NCBI GenBank assembly: GCA_036785665.1
Contig: JAXIVJ010000481.1
Location: 1-64,000, forward strand
DNA from: Chirona hameri
Taxonomy: Eukaryota > Arthropoda > Thecostraca > Balanomorpha > Balanidae
DNA: 64,000 nt
Reading direction: 5' to 3'
This document shows, in pieces, positions 26,085 to 39,027 of the stretch; the first letter of the stretch is position 1, and each line of letters starts with the position of its first letter. The notes beneath the pieces were generated by a model, which did not search any database, was not told the DNA's origin, and worked only from the letters and a program-made list of their open reading frames with translations. The position numbers and the translations under genes are program-made.

Positions 26085-28252
26085 TGGGGAGTCAGAGTCG
26101 GAGTCAGGGTCCCGTGAGTCAGAGTCAGGGTCCCGTGAGTCAGAGTCGGAGTCAGGGTCCCGTGAGTTAGAGGCGGAGTCAGGGTCCCGTGAGTCAGAGT
26201 CGGAGTCAGGGTCCCGTGAGTCGGAGGCAGGGTCCCGTGAGTCAGAGTGAGTCAGGGTCCCGTGAGTCAGAGGCGGAGTCAGGGTCCCGTGAGTCGGAGT
26301 CAGGGTCCCGTGAGTCAGAGGCGGAGTCAGGGTCCCGTGAGTCAGAGTCTGAGTCAAGGTCCCGTGAGTCAGGCGGAGTCAGGGTCCCGTGAGTCAGAGT
26401 CGGAGTCAGGGTCCCGTGAGTCGGAGTCAGGGTCCCGTGAGTCGGAGTCTGGGTCCCGTGAGTCAGAGGCGGAGTCAGGGTCCCGTGAGTCAGAGTCTGA
26501 GTCAGGGTCCCGTGAGTCAGAGTCTGAGTCAGGGTCCCGTGAGTCAGAGTCGGAGTCAGGGTCCCGTGAGTCAGAGGCGGAGTCAGGGTCCCGTGAGTCA
26601 GAGGCGGAGTCAGGGTCCCGTGAGTCAGAGTCGGAGTCAGGGTCTCGGGAGTCAGGGTTCCGGGAGTCAGAGTCAGAGTCGGAGTCAGGGTCCCGTGAGT
26701 CAGAGTCGGAGTCAGGGTCCCGGGAGTCGGAGTCAGGGTCCCGTGAGTCAGTGGCGGAGTCAGGGTCCCGTGAGTCGGAGTCAGGGCCCCTGAGTCAGTG
26801 GCGGAGTCGGGGTTCCGTGAGTCGGAGTCAGGGTCCCGTGAGTCTGAGTCGGGAGTGAGGGTCCCGTGAGTCAGAGTCGGGAGTGAGGGTCCCGTGAGTC
26901 AGAGGCGGAGTCGGGGTCCCGTGAGTCAGAGGCGGAGTCAGGGTCCCGTGAGTCGGAGTCAGAGTCCCGTGAGTCAGAGTCGGAGTCAGGGTCTCGTGAG
27001 TCGGAGTCAGGGTCCCGTGGGTCAGAGTCAGGGTCCCGTGGGTCAGAGTCGGAGTCAGGGTCCCGTGAGTCAGAGTCTGAGTGAGGGTCCCGTAGGTCGG
27101 AGTCAGGGTCCCGTGGGTCAGACTCTGAGTCAGGGTCCCGTGAGTCAGAGTCGAAGTCAGGGTCCCGTGAGTCAGAGGCGGAGTCAGGGTCCCGTGAGTC
27201 GGAGTCAGGGTCCCGTGAGTCAGAGTCGGAGGCAGGGGCCCGTGAGTCAGAGTCTGAGTCAGGGTCTCGTGAGTCATAGTCGGAGTCAGGGTCCCGTGAG
27301 TCAGAGTCGGAGTCAGGGTCTCGTGAGTCAGAGGCGGAGTCAGGGTCCCGTGAGTCGGAGTCAGGGTCCCGTCAGTCGGAGTCAGGGTCCCGTCAGTCGG
27401 AGTCAGGGTCCCGTCAGTCGGAGTCAGGGTCCCGTGAGTCGGAGTCAGGGCCCCTGAGTCAGTGGCGGAGTCGGGGTTCCGTGAGTCGGAGTCAGGGTCC
27501 CGTGAGTCGGAGTCAGGGTCCCGTGAGTCGGAGTCAGGGTCCCGTGAGTCGGAGTCAGGGTCCCGTGAGTCGGAGTCAGGGTCCCGTGAGTCGGAGTCAG
27601 GGTCCCGTGAGTCGGAGTCAGGGTCCCGTGAGGCGGAGTCAGGGTCCCGTGAGGCGGAGTCGGAGTCAGGGTCCCGTGAGTCAGAGGCGGAGTCAGGGTC
27701 CCGTGAGTCAGTGGCGGAGTCAGGGTCCCGTGAGTCGGAGTCAGGGTCCCGTGAGTCTGAGTCAGGGTCCCGTGAGTCGGAGTCAGGGTCCCGTGAGTCG
27801 GAGTCAGGGTCACGTGAGTCGGAGTCAGGGTCACGTGAGTCGGAGTCAGGGTCCCGTGAGTCGGAGTCAGGGTCCCGTGAGTCGCAGTCAGGGTCCCGTG
27901 AGTCGGAGTCAGGGCCCCTGAGTCAGTGGCGGAGTCTGGGTTCCGTGAGTCGGAGTCAGGGTCCCGTGAGTCGGAGTCAGGGTCCCGTGAGTCGGAGTCA
28001 GGGTCCCGTGAGTCGGAGTCAGGGTCCCGTGAGTCGGAGTCAGGGTCCCGTGAGGCGGAGTCAGGGTCCCGTGAGGCGGAGTCAGGGTCCCGTGAGGCGG
28101 AGTCAGGGTCCCGTGAGTCGGAGTCAGGGTCCCGTGAGGCGGAGTCAGGGTCCCGTGAGGCGGAGTCAGGGTCCCGTGAGGCGGAGTCGGAGTCAGGGTC
28201 CCGTGAGTCAGAGGCGGAGTCAGGGTCCCGTGAGTCCGAGGCGGAGTGGGAG
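26085..28252 (+). repeat. 21/27-bp minisatellite with higher-order structure
   Basis: Units of GAGTCGGAGTCAGGGTCCCG + T (21 bp) are mixed with 27-bp units holding an extra GAGTCA or GAGGCG. A variant segment (CAGGGCCCCTGAGTCAGTGG then CGGAGT) recurs near 26784, 27447 and 27912, marking higher-order blocks. Because both unit lengths are multiples of 3, long frames remain open on both strands (Ser/Arg/Glu/Gly repeats; Thr/Leu/Pro/His on the minus strand). I treat none as a gene. Confidence 0.95.
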
Positions 28253-29230
28253 GGTCAGCGAGCAGTGCGGTGCGCGTGACAGCGGCCCGAGACATGAATC
28301 TTTAAGAGATATGTTAATGCTGATATATTCTAGCTCGACGCCTGAATGCAAACCTGCATCGTTGATTTACCGACAGAACTCGAAATTGAATATATATTTC
28401 GTGACGAGGTGCCCAGCGGCGCCCCGATCAAAGGGACGTCCCGTTTCTTCATTCAGAAGGCTGCTTATTTTAGTCATGAGGTTGAGCAAATATGTTTTCT
28501 TCTTAGTTCTTAGTCCAGCAAATCAGGTGAGTGAGCGTGGACAATGAACATGATGTCATGGCGCCTCATGGTAAGCTGAATATGAGGAACCTGCATTGAA
28601 CCTAGGTATTGTGGCAATCGGCCGTAGGTAATTGACGCCCTGTGGTCCGAAATGCACCAGCATGATACCGGAATTATATTGTGGCTGTTGGCTGTAACGC
28701 TTTTTAGTGAAGTCTTTCATAAGCTAATTTATATCTGGTGTATTTGGTTTCTTTTTCGATGTTAATGATTTTAGTTGCATTTGGAATGCTTGTTCTGACC
28801 TTCGATTTTTTAATCTATTCTGGCAGGTTTCAATGCAGGTGGATCTGAGGTTGAAAAGTGCAACATGTGACCACATGCACCCGGCCGGTTTTCACCGCCG
28901 CAGTTATTCTAAGTACAGTTATAGGAACCTCACACAGGCTGTTGCGCACGGCAAAGACCATACCTGCATTTCAAAAATGATGCGAAAATGTTCCTGCCGA
29001 CGTAACTCTTCTGCTGTTGAAAGACTCATTGTCATTTGTTTAAAATGTGTTATGTTCACGAAATAATGTCACGGTAATGTATCACCCGGGCGTTAATCAG
29101 CCAATGGAACAGGGCATTCAAGATGCACTTAGCATCCAGCTGAGCACCTCCGTGGCATGCTGGAGCCAGCCTTTCGGTGACTTGCCGCTCTGACCCGCTT
29201 TAAACCAACAACACGCTGGCGGCGAGCGGC
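28253..29230. other. Gene-free stretch with one good splice-donor motif
   Basis: A plus-strand frame leaves the minisatellite and stays open to CAG/GTGAGT at about 28524-28532, but its residues match nothing I know. A 28833-29066 frame is also unrecognised. No repeat structure. Confidence 0.4.
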
Positions 29231-29790
29231 AGGGGTTGTTGGTGTGGCCGAGTGTGACAGTGCGGCGGCGCGGCGCGGTCGTCTTGTCGGCGGTGTTTAC
29301 GGCCCGGTGCCTGCGCCGCTCGCCGGCGCGCGACATCGCATCAGCATCACAATACCTCTCCCACACCACACGGCACAGCCACATATATCGCGGCCGGCGG
29401 AGCGCGCTATCTCTCCGGCCGCCGTCAGACGCGCCTGGTCTTACGGGCCTCAGAGCCGCTCTCCCGGCCCTCGGATGGTCCGGCTCTGTGTTCCTCCGCC
29501 GCAGCAGACGGCAGGCCCGCCGGCCGCCGCACGGCCGGCTGCCATTTTTTCTTCTCCGGGCCGCTCGGCTCGGGCTGGGGCTGGTAGCTCGGCGCCGCGG
29601 GTCAAGGTTGCCGGTACTTTCTCCGAGGCGGCGTGGCGCAGTGCGCGCCTGTCTGACTCACCGGCGGCTGGGCACGCGCGCGCGCGCGCCGCGATGTGCG
29701 TCTTTTTGCGTCGGCCGTGAATGCGTCCGTCCGACGGCGCGGTGTGGTTTTTACGCGCCTCTGGATGGGCTTAACTACCTCTTGACGGCT
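29231..29790. promoter_or_regulatory. CpG island, possible promoter
   Basis: Dense CpG, with GCGGCGCGGCGCGG at about 29264 and a (CG)n run at about 29677-29690, followed by an abrupt return to mixed composition. Open frames are GC artefacts. It could be an unmethylated promoter island; direction is not evident. Confidence 0.35.
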
Positions 29791-31426
29791 TGACCCAGCT
29801 CGGAGGACCAAAGACGGCCCCCCGGGATCTAACCCACTGAGATACGAGATGATAGCGGTTTGATGGCGGTGAGGCATTCTGATAGGGTGACGGTGATTGT
29901 GCTGTAAAACGGTTGATAGCGGCGTATGTTGGTGTTGTATCTCGGTGGAGAGAAGTGCCGTCACTTCTGTCTCCTCGGTAACATTGCTGCAGCGTCGGGA
30001 ACTGCCGTGATTGGCTCGGGACCGATGATTCGCGTTGTTCGCGGCCGATTGGTATTCCTCCGGGGCCGCGCGGGCATTCAGTACCGACTGAATTGAATTA
30101 TGACCTTGCCGTTTTTAGCCTGATGGTGCGCATTGAACGATGTATGTCCGGCTGACCACTTATCAACGTCCGCGGCCGGCCATCATTTACTGGCCGGCGC
30201 GCCACTCTCTGATCAGAGAGCCACATCGACAGCCGGCCGCGCGACCGTCAGTCACTCGTGATGTCACGTGACCCGTGACGCCACGCATTGAACCGATGTC
30301 TAATGAGCACCCGACACAAAATCAGCGACGTGCAACCGGCATTTTTCCTCTGCAGTTTGTTTCATGCTGACTGAAAGGCCCATATAAGGGATTCGTGGTT
30401 GATCGGACCGATAAGGGACTTCTTCGCTGCAGGCTGGAGCGTTATACAGTGGCCATGAGCTCTTTCATTGGGCTGCAGGTCACCCTTCCGCTCTCCGTTG
30501 TGAGGTGAAGGCTGCTGCGGGCTCCTGGGCTTGCAGCGTCGTCTGAAAGGAGTGCGGCTCTGGAGAATGACGCGGCCATTCGTGAGCCGGCCGAGGAAGA
30601 GCTCTCGAGCTGGCGGCTGTGTTTGCGCACGGGCCGGCCCGGAAAAGGGGTGCCTTCATTCGTCTGTTGTCCCACCACCTCTGCAGTCTGCAGTCAGCTG
30701 GTCTCTGTTGGCCGGCAGGAGAGGGAGCCGAACCTCGGCTCCAGTAGGAGGGACGAGCGGACAGCACACGGAGCCGCCTCCCGTGTGAGCTGCATCAAGC
30801 ACGAGCTGCCCCGATAAACACGGCTGTTTCCCGTCTGGCTGCTGAGCCGCTTGACAGCAGGTATGGCCGCCGAAACCACCGGGTAGCAAATATGGATGCT
30901 GGTGGCGCAACCCGCTCTCGGTGAGTGATGTAGATGTATGGGATTTTAATGTCGGCCCGTCAGTTTGAACGATGGCCCTTGCGCGCTGCTGGTCGCTGCA
31001 TATTTGCCGCACGCACACGTAGACGGTTGACAGCGTGCAGACGGTTCCGTCAAGGTCTAGTTCAAATCGTTCCGCCCAGCCCAAACCTCGCCCGCAGCAC
31101 CCTCGGCAATCACTGCAGCGCTAACCATCTCGATGATAACGGTGTATAGGCAGCGGAACGTGCCGAGGTTGGTCGGCGCCAGCACGGGAGCTGCGCCCGC
31201 CGCTGCCGGCAGGTGATTACCCGGTTAGCAGGTCCGACTGCAGCGCCGCCCTCTGCCGGCGGCGGTAACCAGACCGTGGTGACCTACCCTGCGGCCACGG
31301 GACGTCGTTAGCACGGCTCTGGCCACCTACATACGGAGACTCCGCCGCCGGCAGCGCGCGTCGGCCAAATGTGCAACAGAGTGTCTGTCAATTCAGCGTG
31401 ATATAATGGAAACCAAGGCGATACAT
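29791..31426. other. GC-rich gene-free stretch
   Basis: Moderately GC-rich DNA with a 16-bp palindrome (CTCTCTGATCAGAGAG, about 30206-30221) and a TCACGTGACCCGTGACG motif near 30264. Open frames on both strands (for example 30656-31084 minus) are not recognisable. Confidence 0.4.
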
Positions 31427-32169
<743 letters not shown>

Positions 32170-32775
32170 ACCAGTCAGGCGCCGTAGTTGGCGATGAACG
32201 AGCGAGCGCGAACGAAATGTATGGTGAATTTCAACTCGATCGGGCAAGTAGTTTCTGAGACACACAAAAAGGGTGCGCACGTACAGAGGCACCCCACCCC
32301 TGACTTGTGGGAAAAAGGCGGCTGAGAGGTCCCTAGACACACCAAATTTGAACACAATCGGCTCAGCTGTTCTTGAGATATAGAATAGGGGTGTGCACGT
32401 GCGCACGTGCAGAGGCACCCCACCCCTGACTTGTGGGAAAGTGGCGGCTGAGAAGTCCCTAACCACACACCAAATTTGAACACAATCTGCCCAGCCGTTG
32501 CGGAGTTTTTACGAGAAAACACTTTTCAACACCCCTCACGCGGCACGCGCCACGCGCAGTGGTAGTCACCCACATGAGTCAGCACTGGTCTCAAACAGGT
32601 TAGGTTGAATGGGGCTAGTCAGCAAAGAAACCCGCTTGTCCATTGGACGTGCGGTTGCAGAGATATTAGCTTCACAAAAGCGTCGCCACGGGCCGGGTCG
32701 GGCCGGGCCGCTCATATTCAAATTTGTCCCATATGCCACGGAAGGACGAGCGAGCGCTTCGCGCTCGCTCGTAAC
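32170..32775 (+). mobile_element. Family A element, copy A4, complete
   Basis: ACCAGTCAGGCGCC at the start, two CACGTG-bearing monomers, the GGGCCGGGCC tract, and the perfect 11-bp-arm hairpin (32747-32757 and 32761-32771) followed by TAAC. It abuts A3 head to tail. Confidence 0.8.
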
Positions 32776-33182
32776 CATGGAAACGAAGGCAGTGCATTGA
32801 GGTGGGATTGAAGAAAAAACAAGTAACGAAACCCGGCTGGAAAATATTAGACGTTTTGAAAGGTTTCGAGCTTATTCTATGAAAATCCCATGGATAAATG
32901 GAATGATTTGGTATTGGAAATATTATGAACGTCGTGAAAGGATTGTGAACGTCGAAACTTTTCAGTTACAATGCTTCTCCCCAGCTGTTTCCATGGTATA
33001 GTTTCATATTCTATTTGCTCAGTTTGTACCCTTTGGTCTGTGTGTCTCCGGCGGGTCCGTGGCGCCGTGTGTCACTCTAACAATGGCCGGTCGGCTCGGC
33101 GGCTGATTGAGGTTAGCCGTGACCGGGTCCAGCATACTAAGTAGGCGGCGCGGCCGGCCGCGTGACCTTGTCTCCCCTCCAG

Positions 33183-33243
33183 CGCTGACGAGCCGCCGCT
33201 CTCAGCGGGGCCCGCTGCACTCCAGTCGCTCAGGAGGCAGCGG
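33183..33243 (+). CDS. Possible isolated coding exon
   Basis: A GC-rich 61-bp block lies in AT-richer DNA, preceded by a branch-point-like TACTAA (33135-33140) and the acceptor TTGTCTCCCCTCCAG, and followed by GTAGGA. One frame reads ADEPPLSAGPAALQSLRRQR without a stop. Real exons in this window look like this, but I recognise no family and see no partner exon. It could be chance. Confidence 0.25.
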
Positions 33244-33985
33244 GTAGGAGGCCGCTCCGTCTCCATCTCCACCGCCATCAGCGGCACGGCCGCTGGTCCT
33301 AAAGCCAGAATGAGGAACTTATACATATATGTGGTTAAGAAGTAACAGGAAGAATCCGTGTATATGTTTGGTTTGAGACGTCCGATTTTATTATTGGTTG
33401 TTTTTACATTGTTAACGGTACCAGTATCGAATGCTCTCAAAAAGTATTGTTTGTGAAAAAGTCAACCTATTGTTTGTCGCTTTGCGCGAAGATTTGTGCG
33501 ATGGTACGTGGGTTTATCGATTGTCCTTTGTGAAGCCGGCCCATGACATCTGAGTCGTCTGATTGGATTACGTTTGATTATGTCGAATGGTTCTGTAACT
33601 TCGTCCGACCGGTCAGCCACTTTGTCCAATTACCCAATCGAGTCGGACCACCTTGTTATTGCACATGAAGTTGGATCGTTTAAGGGCTTCTTGGTCACAA
33701 AACCCGATGTCCAACTGCCGTAGAAGGTCATGCCTACTTGTGTTCTTGATTAATGACCTCAATTAATGCAGGTACATACTTTGTTCGTGTTTTGTTCTGG
33801 TATTTGCTTAGTGATTTTATGGCGATGTGGTAACTGTTAAAGTGTCGCTCCGCCCCACACAGGCCCACGGGGATAGGTAGAATATCAACGGAGTAACTAA
33901 TACACCTTCAAACCCACGGCCCTGCATATGGTGTAGAACTGACTGTACTGTTGAGCCCCGCTGACCTGCTTCTGACTGACCCGCC
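33244..33985. other. Gene-free stretch, nothing recognised
   Basis: AT-leaning DNA, no transposon ends, no repeat, no recognisable frame. Confidence 0.45.
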
Positions 33986-34165
33986 GTCTGTTGTGTCGCT
34001 GACTGTGTTGTGACCGACTGCTGTGTGTCGCTGACTGTGTTGTGACCGACTGCTGTGTGTCGCTGACTCGGTGTTGTGACCGACTGTTGTGTCGCTGACT
34101 GTATTGTGACCGACTGCTGTGTGTCGCTGACTGTGTTGTGACCGACTGCTGTGTGTCGCTGACTC
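33986..34165. repeat. ~32-bp tandem repeat
   Basis: Five or six units built from GTGTCGCTGACTGTGTTGTG and ACCGACTGCT, with small length changes. Confidence 0.85.
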
Positions 34166-34735
34166 GGTGCGCGCCGTGTGTGCAACACTCAACACTCAAC
34201 ACTCCCGGTCCGGCAGGACGCCGTGTGTGCAACACACAACACTCCCGGTCCGACAGGGCGCCGTGTGTGCAACACTCAACACTCCCGGTCCGGCAGGGCG
34301 CCGTGTGTGCAACACTCAACACTCCCGGTCCGGCAGGACGCCGTGTGTGCAACACTCAACACTCCCGGTCCGACAGGGCGCCGTGTGTGCAACACTCAAC
34401 ACTCCCGGTCCGGCAGGACGCCGTGTGTGCAACACTCAACACTCCCGGTCCGACAGGACGCCGTGTGTGCAACACTCAACACTCCCGGTCCGACAGGGCG
34501 CCGTGTGTGCAACACTCAACACTCCCGGTCCGACAGGACGCCGTGTGTGCAACACACAACACTCCAGGTCCGGCAGGACGCCGTGTGTGCAACACAACAC
34601 TCAACACTCCCGGTCCGGCAGGACGCCGTGTGTGCAACACACAACACTCCAGGTCCGGCAGGACGCCGTGTGTGCAACACACAACACTCCCGGTCCGGCA
34701 GGACGCCGTGTGTGCAACACACAACACTCATGTAC
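34166..34735. repeat. 40-bp minisatellite, about 14 copies
   Basis: Units contain CCGTGTGTGCAACACTCAAC and ACTCCCGGTCCGGCAGGACG. Variation alternates GGCAGGACG/GACAGGGCG and CACTCAAC/CACACAAC. Long open frames through it are artefacts. Confidence 0.95.
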
Positions 34736-35164
34736 TCGGTCCGGTCGCCCGTCTCTCGGTATGGTATTCGGCTGCGACGGAGACGGCATTTGTGTGTGAT
34801 GTAGCAACGCTTCTATCGGGGCAGCAGTACTGATGCGGGCGGGGTCTCCGGCGGATATCTGCCGCGGCCATCGCTGGTTTCCGTCACGCCGAATTCCGCG
34901 GACTGTTTCTCGCTCTTTCCCGGTCATGGAGGGCTCCCGTAGCGTCCGACACGGCCACAACGCGGGCTTTTACTGTATAATATCGTTACCAATGTTTTGT
35001 GTGCTATCGACGTTTTAATGGACACTCAATGACATCGTTTTTGATGTTATCTCTACTTACACAGTATAGCATCTGAACTAGCGGATCCAGGGGGCGGATT
35101 TCCGGATACAGCCCTCCCCACCCAAGCCGTGCCGGTGCTCGGCACCACTTTCGCCTTGCCGGGA
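34736..35164. other. Spacer, nothing recognised
   Basis: GC-rich at first (34830-34960), then mixed. A CTAGCGGATCCAGGGGG motif at about 35079 resembles the hAT-like terminus of 53042 but has no partner end. Confidence 0.35.
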
Positions 35165-36363
35165 GGGGGGGGGGGGGGTGTTTAGACCCCCCCCCTCTAA
35201 CTCAAAAACTAAAAGGGATAGAAAGACGGGGAAAATGTTCGAAAACTCGCGACAAGCACATTCGAAGTTACTTCAGGTATTTTTTTTGGTTCAGGTCAAT
35301 ATTGAGGTAACCAAAGGTCAGATTTTCCAGTTTTTCCAGACTTCGCTTCGAACACCCAAATATCTGGGAAACTATGATAGCTAGGAACAAACAAAGAAGA
35401 AGAAAAACAATCAAGAGCTCTTGAAAATGCGATCCCCTCGGTGTACTCAGATTTTAGCTCAGGTCATAGTTTAGGCTCCAGAGCTCATCAAATGTCAAAG
35501 TTTGTTTTAGCAAAACAGTTTTTAGGCTCCAGTTATATCATAGTTTAGGCTCCAGGCTCCAGAGCTCATCAAATGTCAAAGTTTTTTTTAGCAAAACAGT
35601 TTTTCACCAATAGCTTTTTACCTAATAAAGATAAGGTAATACTTTGGACGTCATCGTGTTTATCTCGTCAAGGCATTTCGATTCATATTAGTGTTGACCA
35701 GGTTAGGTCAACTTAAAAATTTGACCTCAGGCCAAGGTTAAGTGGTGACCCAAGTAGGTCATGTTGCATATGGAAAGACGTGCCTCGACGAGACAAACAC
35801 ATTGGTGTAGGTTTCACTTCTCTATCGTCATTCTGTCGAGAGCTATTGAAAAAAGTGTTGGCGACCTCGGCTGACCCTGTAGGGGTCACTGAATAAAAAT
35901 GGCACCTAGGTCATCAAGAATGGCTTATGATAATACGATCCAGAGGGAATTGGACTCCTATCTTGCGTATCCTCAGAATAGGAAGCATTTGAATATTTCC
36001 CCTATTGACTTATAATGGGGAGGTCACGAAATTGACCCGACCTTAGGTCACTGATATAAAAAAATACAAGATATAAGAATTGTAGATTTATATGACCTTA
36101 TTAAATCCTGTAAGTGTAAAACCGATCATCCAAAAACTGTAACTGTGGTACGACCACAAACTTTTTGGGGTTTGTGTCATGTGACCTGGTCTGGTGACCT
36201 GACCTGAGAAGACCCGAGATCAATAATTTTGCATAATGTGGGTAATTGATGCCCGAACAGCTGTGCCAAAAACGTCGGCGCTGCGCGCCGTCATTTTTCC
36301 GCTATCCCCGAAAAAAACCTGAGGGGAGGTCTAACCCTCCCCCCTCGCCCTGCACGTCGCGGG
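35165..36363 (+). mobile_element. Degraded relative of the 49.9-52.7 kb TTAA element
   Basis: The right end (CGCCCTGCACGTCGCGGG, then TTAA at 36364-36367) and the preceding CCGAAAAAAACCTGAGGGGAGG resemble the right end of 49863-52734. The interior shares GACCTCGGCTGACC-type phrases, and the G-run start resembles that copy near 49905. The left TTAA end is not clear. It contains a tandem duplication around GCTCATCAAATGTCAAAG (about 35470-35605). No protein. Confidence 0.5.
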
Positions 36364-36546
36364 TTAAAGTGTCGAAAACGGACATATTTAGTGGTTTAAT
36401 AGGAAGAGTTACAGATGCCCTACTTGCATAGGTAATTGTTTTTTTCTTCAAATCACTTTATCATGTATCAGGTAGCGAAATTTGATCACTTTTAAACTTG
36501 ATTAAAGTTTGGTTCCAATACAAACAAAGTCTGACCTTCCTGGGGC

Positions 36547-36590
36547 CGCCAGCGACTATCGAGAACCACGGTTCTCGATAGTTGCTGGCG
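36547..36590. repeat. Near-perfect 21-bp-arm hairpin with 2-nt gap
   Basis: The arms 36547-36567 and 36570-36590 pair with a single G-T type mismatch. It stands alone, with no repeat relatives that I can see. Confidence 0.85.
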
Positions 36591-37300
36591 AGAATAACGA
36601 GAATCCATAGTTTACACCTTCGCCGCAGCGGTCGATTTTTATAAATGATTGGACGGGGGCGAACAGGGACGGGTCTAAGGGGGCCTATTCAGCGCCAGCC
36701 GCCACGGTTTCACCAAAACGACTGAAATCGGCCAAAAATAACACATTTCATGATTGTAAAAGAAAATGTAAGGGATAGGTACAACAAGTTTGTTTTAAAT
36801 CAGTTCTTAACGCAAAAATAGAGCCACACGAGTTTTGGCCTTGTGTCGGACGGCGCCTCAAACCAAGGTTTTGGCCGAGCCTCCGACCGACCAATGGCTT
36901 TCAGAATGGCCGAGAATCTCAGAATCTCAAACTGGCACAGGGCCCTCTTGGGCCTGACAATGGCCCTCTTGGATAAGCCTAGGAATTATCAGGTATTGCA
37001 AAGGCCCTCTCAGGCCTCGTAAGGACCCTCTCAGACTAGCATATAGGTAAAGCCTTCCACACATGGCAAGGGGCCTCTCAGACCGGACGATGGCCCTCTC
37101 AGGTCGATCGATGATCCTCTCAAAGAAGCGGATGTGCATTGTTCCTCTCTTACCGACCTAAAGCTCTCAGGCCGGAAAACCGCCCTTTTAGATCGATTGA
37201 GGGTCTTCTCAAAGTAGTGAACGGCTATCTCAGGTCGGCATGGGGCGCTCTCAGGCTTGGCGAAGATTCTACGCTTCGGCGTGAATAATTGTTTTCGTTG
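36591..37300. repeat. Degraded CCTCTCAGGCC-type repeat and flank
   Basis: From 36840 on, degenerate CCCTCTCAGGCC/GACCCTCTCAGAC phrases recur every ~25-35 bp, as in 7640-8500. The first 250 bp has no recognisable content. Confidence 0.4.
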
Positions 37301-37539
37301 TGCCAAAACAGCAAAGAGGCTGATTTGGAGGTGCCAAAGCCCAAAGTCACTAAATTATTTTTTTTAAATCATCGGATTTCGTTTTTGCATGCATGAATAA
37401 ATAGGTGATTTAAAACAAACTTCCCTCGTAAAAATTGCGTAGATTTGCATTTAAATTAGGAAATGCGCCATTTTTTGGCAGACTTCAGGCGATTTGGGAG
37501 GCGGACCCTTCGGGCTCCTTGGATACGCCAGGGGCCAGA

Positions 37540-37795
37540 AAACATTGGGGGGGGGGGGGGGGGGCGAGAGCACCTTTGGGGGCCGAACTCAACATGGGGA
37601 GGGGGGCGAGGGCCACTCCAAAAGTATATAAATCGACACCTATTCCTGTACCTATATATCAAGTAATCTAAGGGAGGAAAGTATTGGGGGGGGGGGGGTA
37701 GAGCACGTCATTGGGGGGGGGGGCGAAAGCACCATTGGGGGACGAACTCAACATTAGGGGGCCGAGGGCCCCAAAAGTATATAAATCGAGACCTA
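37540..37795 (+). repeat. Two-copy tandem duplication with G-runs
   Basis: Two copies about 165 bp apart (starting near 37543 and 37705) of CATT + poly-G + CGA-AGCACC..., each ending in AAAAGTATATAAATCGA. The poly-G length differs. Confidence 0.75.
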
Positions 37796-38082
37796 TGCTT
37801 CGCCGCCGTGGATATTGGCACAAGTGAACGAGACCTGCACGAGAGGCATCAAATTTCTCAGATTCTCAGATTTTTCAGACAGTCTCAGATTCGCTGGACA
37901 TTAGAGACATGAGAGAGACCATCAGCAAAAGACATTCACTCAGAGACCATGCTTTTTTAAGGAGATGCTACTCATTTACTTGTGAAGTTGTGACATTTAC
38001 TTGCCACTCCAGCCCCATCTCATCGCTTCTGCTAGTGATATAGTTTGGGCGAAGTTGCATATAAAGAGCTTACAAATAAACA

Positions 38083-38218
38083 AGGGCGTCGCCACCTTCT
38101 GAAAGTTGGGGGGAAAGAGGCATTTTGAAGTCGATTCTTTCCATGCAACACCCATAGGCGTAATGTTAAAATCTGAAAATGTTGGGGGGGTGTCCTCCCC
38201 CCCACGCCTCCGACGCCC
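38083..38218. mobile_element. Small MITE with GGGCGTCG ends
   Basis: GGGCGTCGCC at the left and CCGACGCCC at the right are inverted. The interior (AGGCATTTTGAAGTC, CATAGGCGTAATGTTAAAA) also occurs at about 51615-51670, so this is a dispersed sequence. No protein. Confidence 0.5.
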
Positions 38219-39025
38219 ATCCAAATAAAGAATTCCAATATCACAAAAACAAATACCGCCGTTGCAAAATTGAAACATATCGTCTACCTAAATTGGCCGG
38301 CCATCGCTTTTATGAGATAAAACCAGGGTCCAGGAAGTTATTTTGTCTCTCAATATCCATTTCCAGCGTATTTCAGACTAGTATAAACCGATTTCGTGAT
38401 TGAAAAGCAAATGTAACAAAGCCAAACACACCGGAACATGCGTTGTTAAAGAATATGTCAGTAGGGTGTATCTTAAGCAAGCGGTGTAACTTGTAAGTCT
38501 GAGTAAGAGTAGTTTGCACCATTCGCTTAATATTGCTGCCGTGATATAGGCTGTACCGCCATACTTTGGACCAAGCGTTGCGGGTAGTCTACCTGACAGG
38601 CATTTCTGGCGGCTAGACTGTACCGCAGTGTCTTGCTGCAATGCGGAATAGCACTACAACATTGCATTGCAGCCTACCCGTTCCACATTTTCCACTGAAA
38701 GCCGACTGAATCATTGGATCTTCGTCAATGTGTAATTGCTCTATTGTACATATATAGCTACATTGCGCATCCTTACCCTTACCAGTATTGCCGCCAATCC
38801 GCCTTTGCCAAGTTTGCCTTGCATTACCCAGCTTTCAAACGATATAATAATTTTGTGAGTGGGCCATAGTCCGGCTTCTGGCAGCGATGTAGTAATGCCT
38901 GCACTAAAAAAACGAACTACGCTGACTTTGAATGCGGCGAAGGCCGATCACCACCGTCTGCTACATTATCGTTGTAGTACGACGAACCACAAACAGTCTG
39001 CAGGCCATCAGCGGAGAACTGAGCA
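38219..39025. other. Gene-free stretch, nothing recognised
   Basis: AT-leaning DNA with no repeat, transposon end or recognisable frame. Confidence 0.45.
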
Positions 39026-39027
39026 GT

